From assembly GCA_019314185.1 (NCBI GenBank), contig JAFCZU010000289.1:1-5624 (forward strand): DNA of 5,624 bases, in the 5' to 3' direction. The notes below the pieces were generated by a model. The model ran no database searches. It was not told where the DNA came from and saw nothing but the letters and a program-made list of their open reading frames with translations. The translations under genes were made by a program, and so were the position numbers. Positions 5,250 through 5,624 of the stretch are shown here, one piece after another; position 1 is the first letter of the stretch, and each line of letters begins with the position of its first letter. The DNA is from Deltaproteobacteria bacterium (GTDB taxonomy: Bacteria > Desulfobacterota > Desulfobacteria > Desulfobacterales > ETH-SRB1).

Positions 5250-5480
5250 CTATATCTGTTTTAAGAGCTCAAAATACTTTTCCCGACTCATTCCAACAGT
5301 TCGCATGTTGTTCTTGATGATATCAATATCGATTTCATCATATTCAGGAATTACAACTGCCCGTTTTGCATTTGGATGAGTCAAAATATGATGAGACCCT
5401 TTTTTACGTTTGTATCTACAACCGTAAAGTTGAAAAACTTCCATCTGTACTTTCCAATTGGTTGGTGCTATTCTTGGCAT
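5250..5480 (-). CDS. hicA: HicA-family (YcfA-like) mRNA interferase toxin
   Basis: A 76-residue protein with the HicA double-stranded-RNA-binding-like fold, expected to cleave mRNA at ribosomes when not bound by HicB. The diagnostic segment KKGSHHILTHP places the catalytic histidine at H30 or H31. It is followed by the strand RAVVIPEYDEIDI and the helix-forming end NNMRTVGMSREKYFELLKQI, all typical of the family, and the length is normal. The ATG directly follows the stop of the upstream frame as TAAATG, with AGGTGG (5491-5486) five bases before it, so the two genes are surely co-transcribed. The first ten residues differ from the most common HicA start but fit the family. It appears intact. 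Confidence 0.85.
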   Translation of the reverse strand: MPRIAPTNWKVQMEVFQLYGCRYKRKKGSHHILTHPNAKRAVVIPEYDEIDIDIIKNNMRTVGMSREKYFELLKQI

Positions 5481-5624
5481 TTATGCCACCTGTAATGAAT
5501 GTTTCTCAAATCCAATCATTTCTGTATTAAGAATGATTGTATTATTTTGCTTTTCATACCCACACTCGGCAAGATATTCATCCAAAGCGCCTATTTGACT
5601 CATTTCTTCAAATTGTATTTGGAT
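5481..5624 (-). CDS. C-terminal end of a probable HicB-like antitoxin (cut by window edge)
   Basis: A frame open from the window edge ends at TAA 5483-5481, directly before hicA, giving 47 residues. They include GALDEYLAECGYEKQ, then NTIILNTEMIGFEKHSLQVA. A segment of the type GxLDExLxxCGY near the end, followed by a short basic/hydrophobic tail, is seen in some HicB proteins, and the antitoxin-first position fits a hicBA pair. No diagnostic HicB N-terminal domain is within the window, so the assignment rests mainly on position. Confidence 0.5.
   Translation of the reverse strand: MQIQFEEMSQIGALDEYLAECGYEKQNNTIILNTEMIGFEKHSLQVA

Overview
This is a bacterial window of moderate-to-low G+C in which every supported gene reads on the minus strand. 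The gene mix points to a gram-negative environmental bacterium with a plastic accessory genome. It contains a surface-sugar operon remnant, a REP-associated Y1 transposase with a DnaA-like tail, a stand-alone S23/four-helix-bundle gene with hexamer arrays, and two toxin-antitoxin pairs. I would guess Desulfobacterota or a neighbouring lineage, but nothing in the window is a phylogenetic marker, so this is weak.

In transcription order (high to low coordinates) the layout is as follows. (1) 5624-5250: the C-terminal end of a probable HicB antitoxin, then a HicA toxin, joined as TAAATG. (2) 5226-5200: a short degenerate ACAGGAT repeat. (3) 5185-4253: a wrecked REP-associated tyrosine transposase. 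It has lost the second half of its HUH motif and its catalytic-Tyr region, and its C-terminal part lies in other frames. (4) 4157-3510: adenylylsulfate kinase (cysC). (5) 3422-2431: a LegB-type NAD-dependent sugar-nucleotide 4,6-dehydratase. Its last 25 codons are in another frame after a one-base loss. (6) 2433-1913: a four-helix-bundle (S23/IVS-like) gene between two inverted arrays of the hexamer GAGGTT. It starts exactly on the legB stop codon and is itself frameshifted by one base. (7) 1896-1001: a LegC-type PLP aminotransferase that has lost about 90 internal residues but keeps its authentic C-terminal tail. (8) 982-327: a PIN-domain toxin and a 70-residue partner overlapping by ATGA. 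(9) 326-1: no gene, but several palindromes and hairpins.

legB and legC are the first two dedicated steps of the nonulosonic (legionaminic-type) acid pathway, and cysC could supply PAPS for sulfating a surface glycan. Together they look like the remains of a surface-polysaccharide operon. The four-helix cassette has split legB from legC, and the toxin-antitoxin pair starts 18 bases after the old legC stop, where further nonulosonate genes might have been expected.

The most notable signal is the four-helix gene enclosed by complementary hexamer arrays. In the transcript the arrays could form a long stem with the gene in the loop. This resembles the architecture of 23S rRNA intervening sequences, but it sits inside a protein-coding operon. 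A caution applies: the legB and four-helix frameshifts are each one missing base in an A4/T4 run, so sequencing error must be excluded before calling those two genes decayed.
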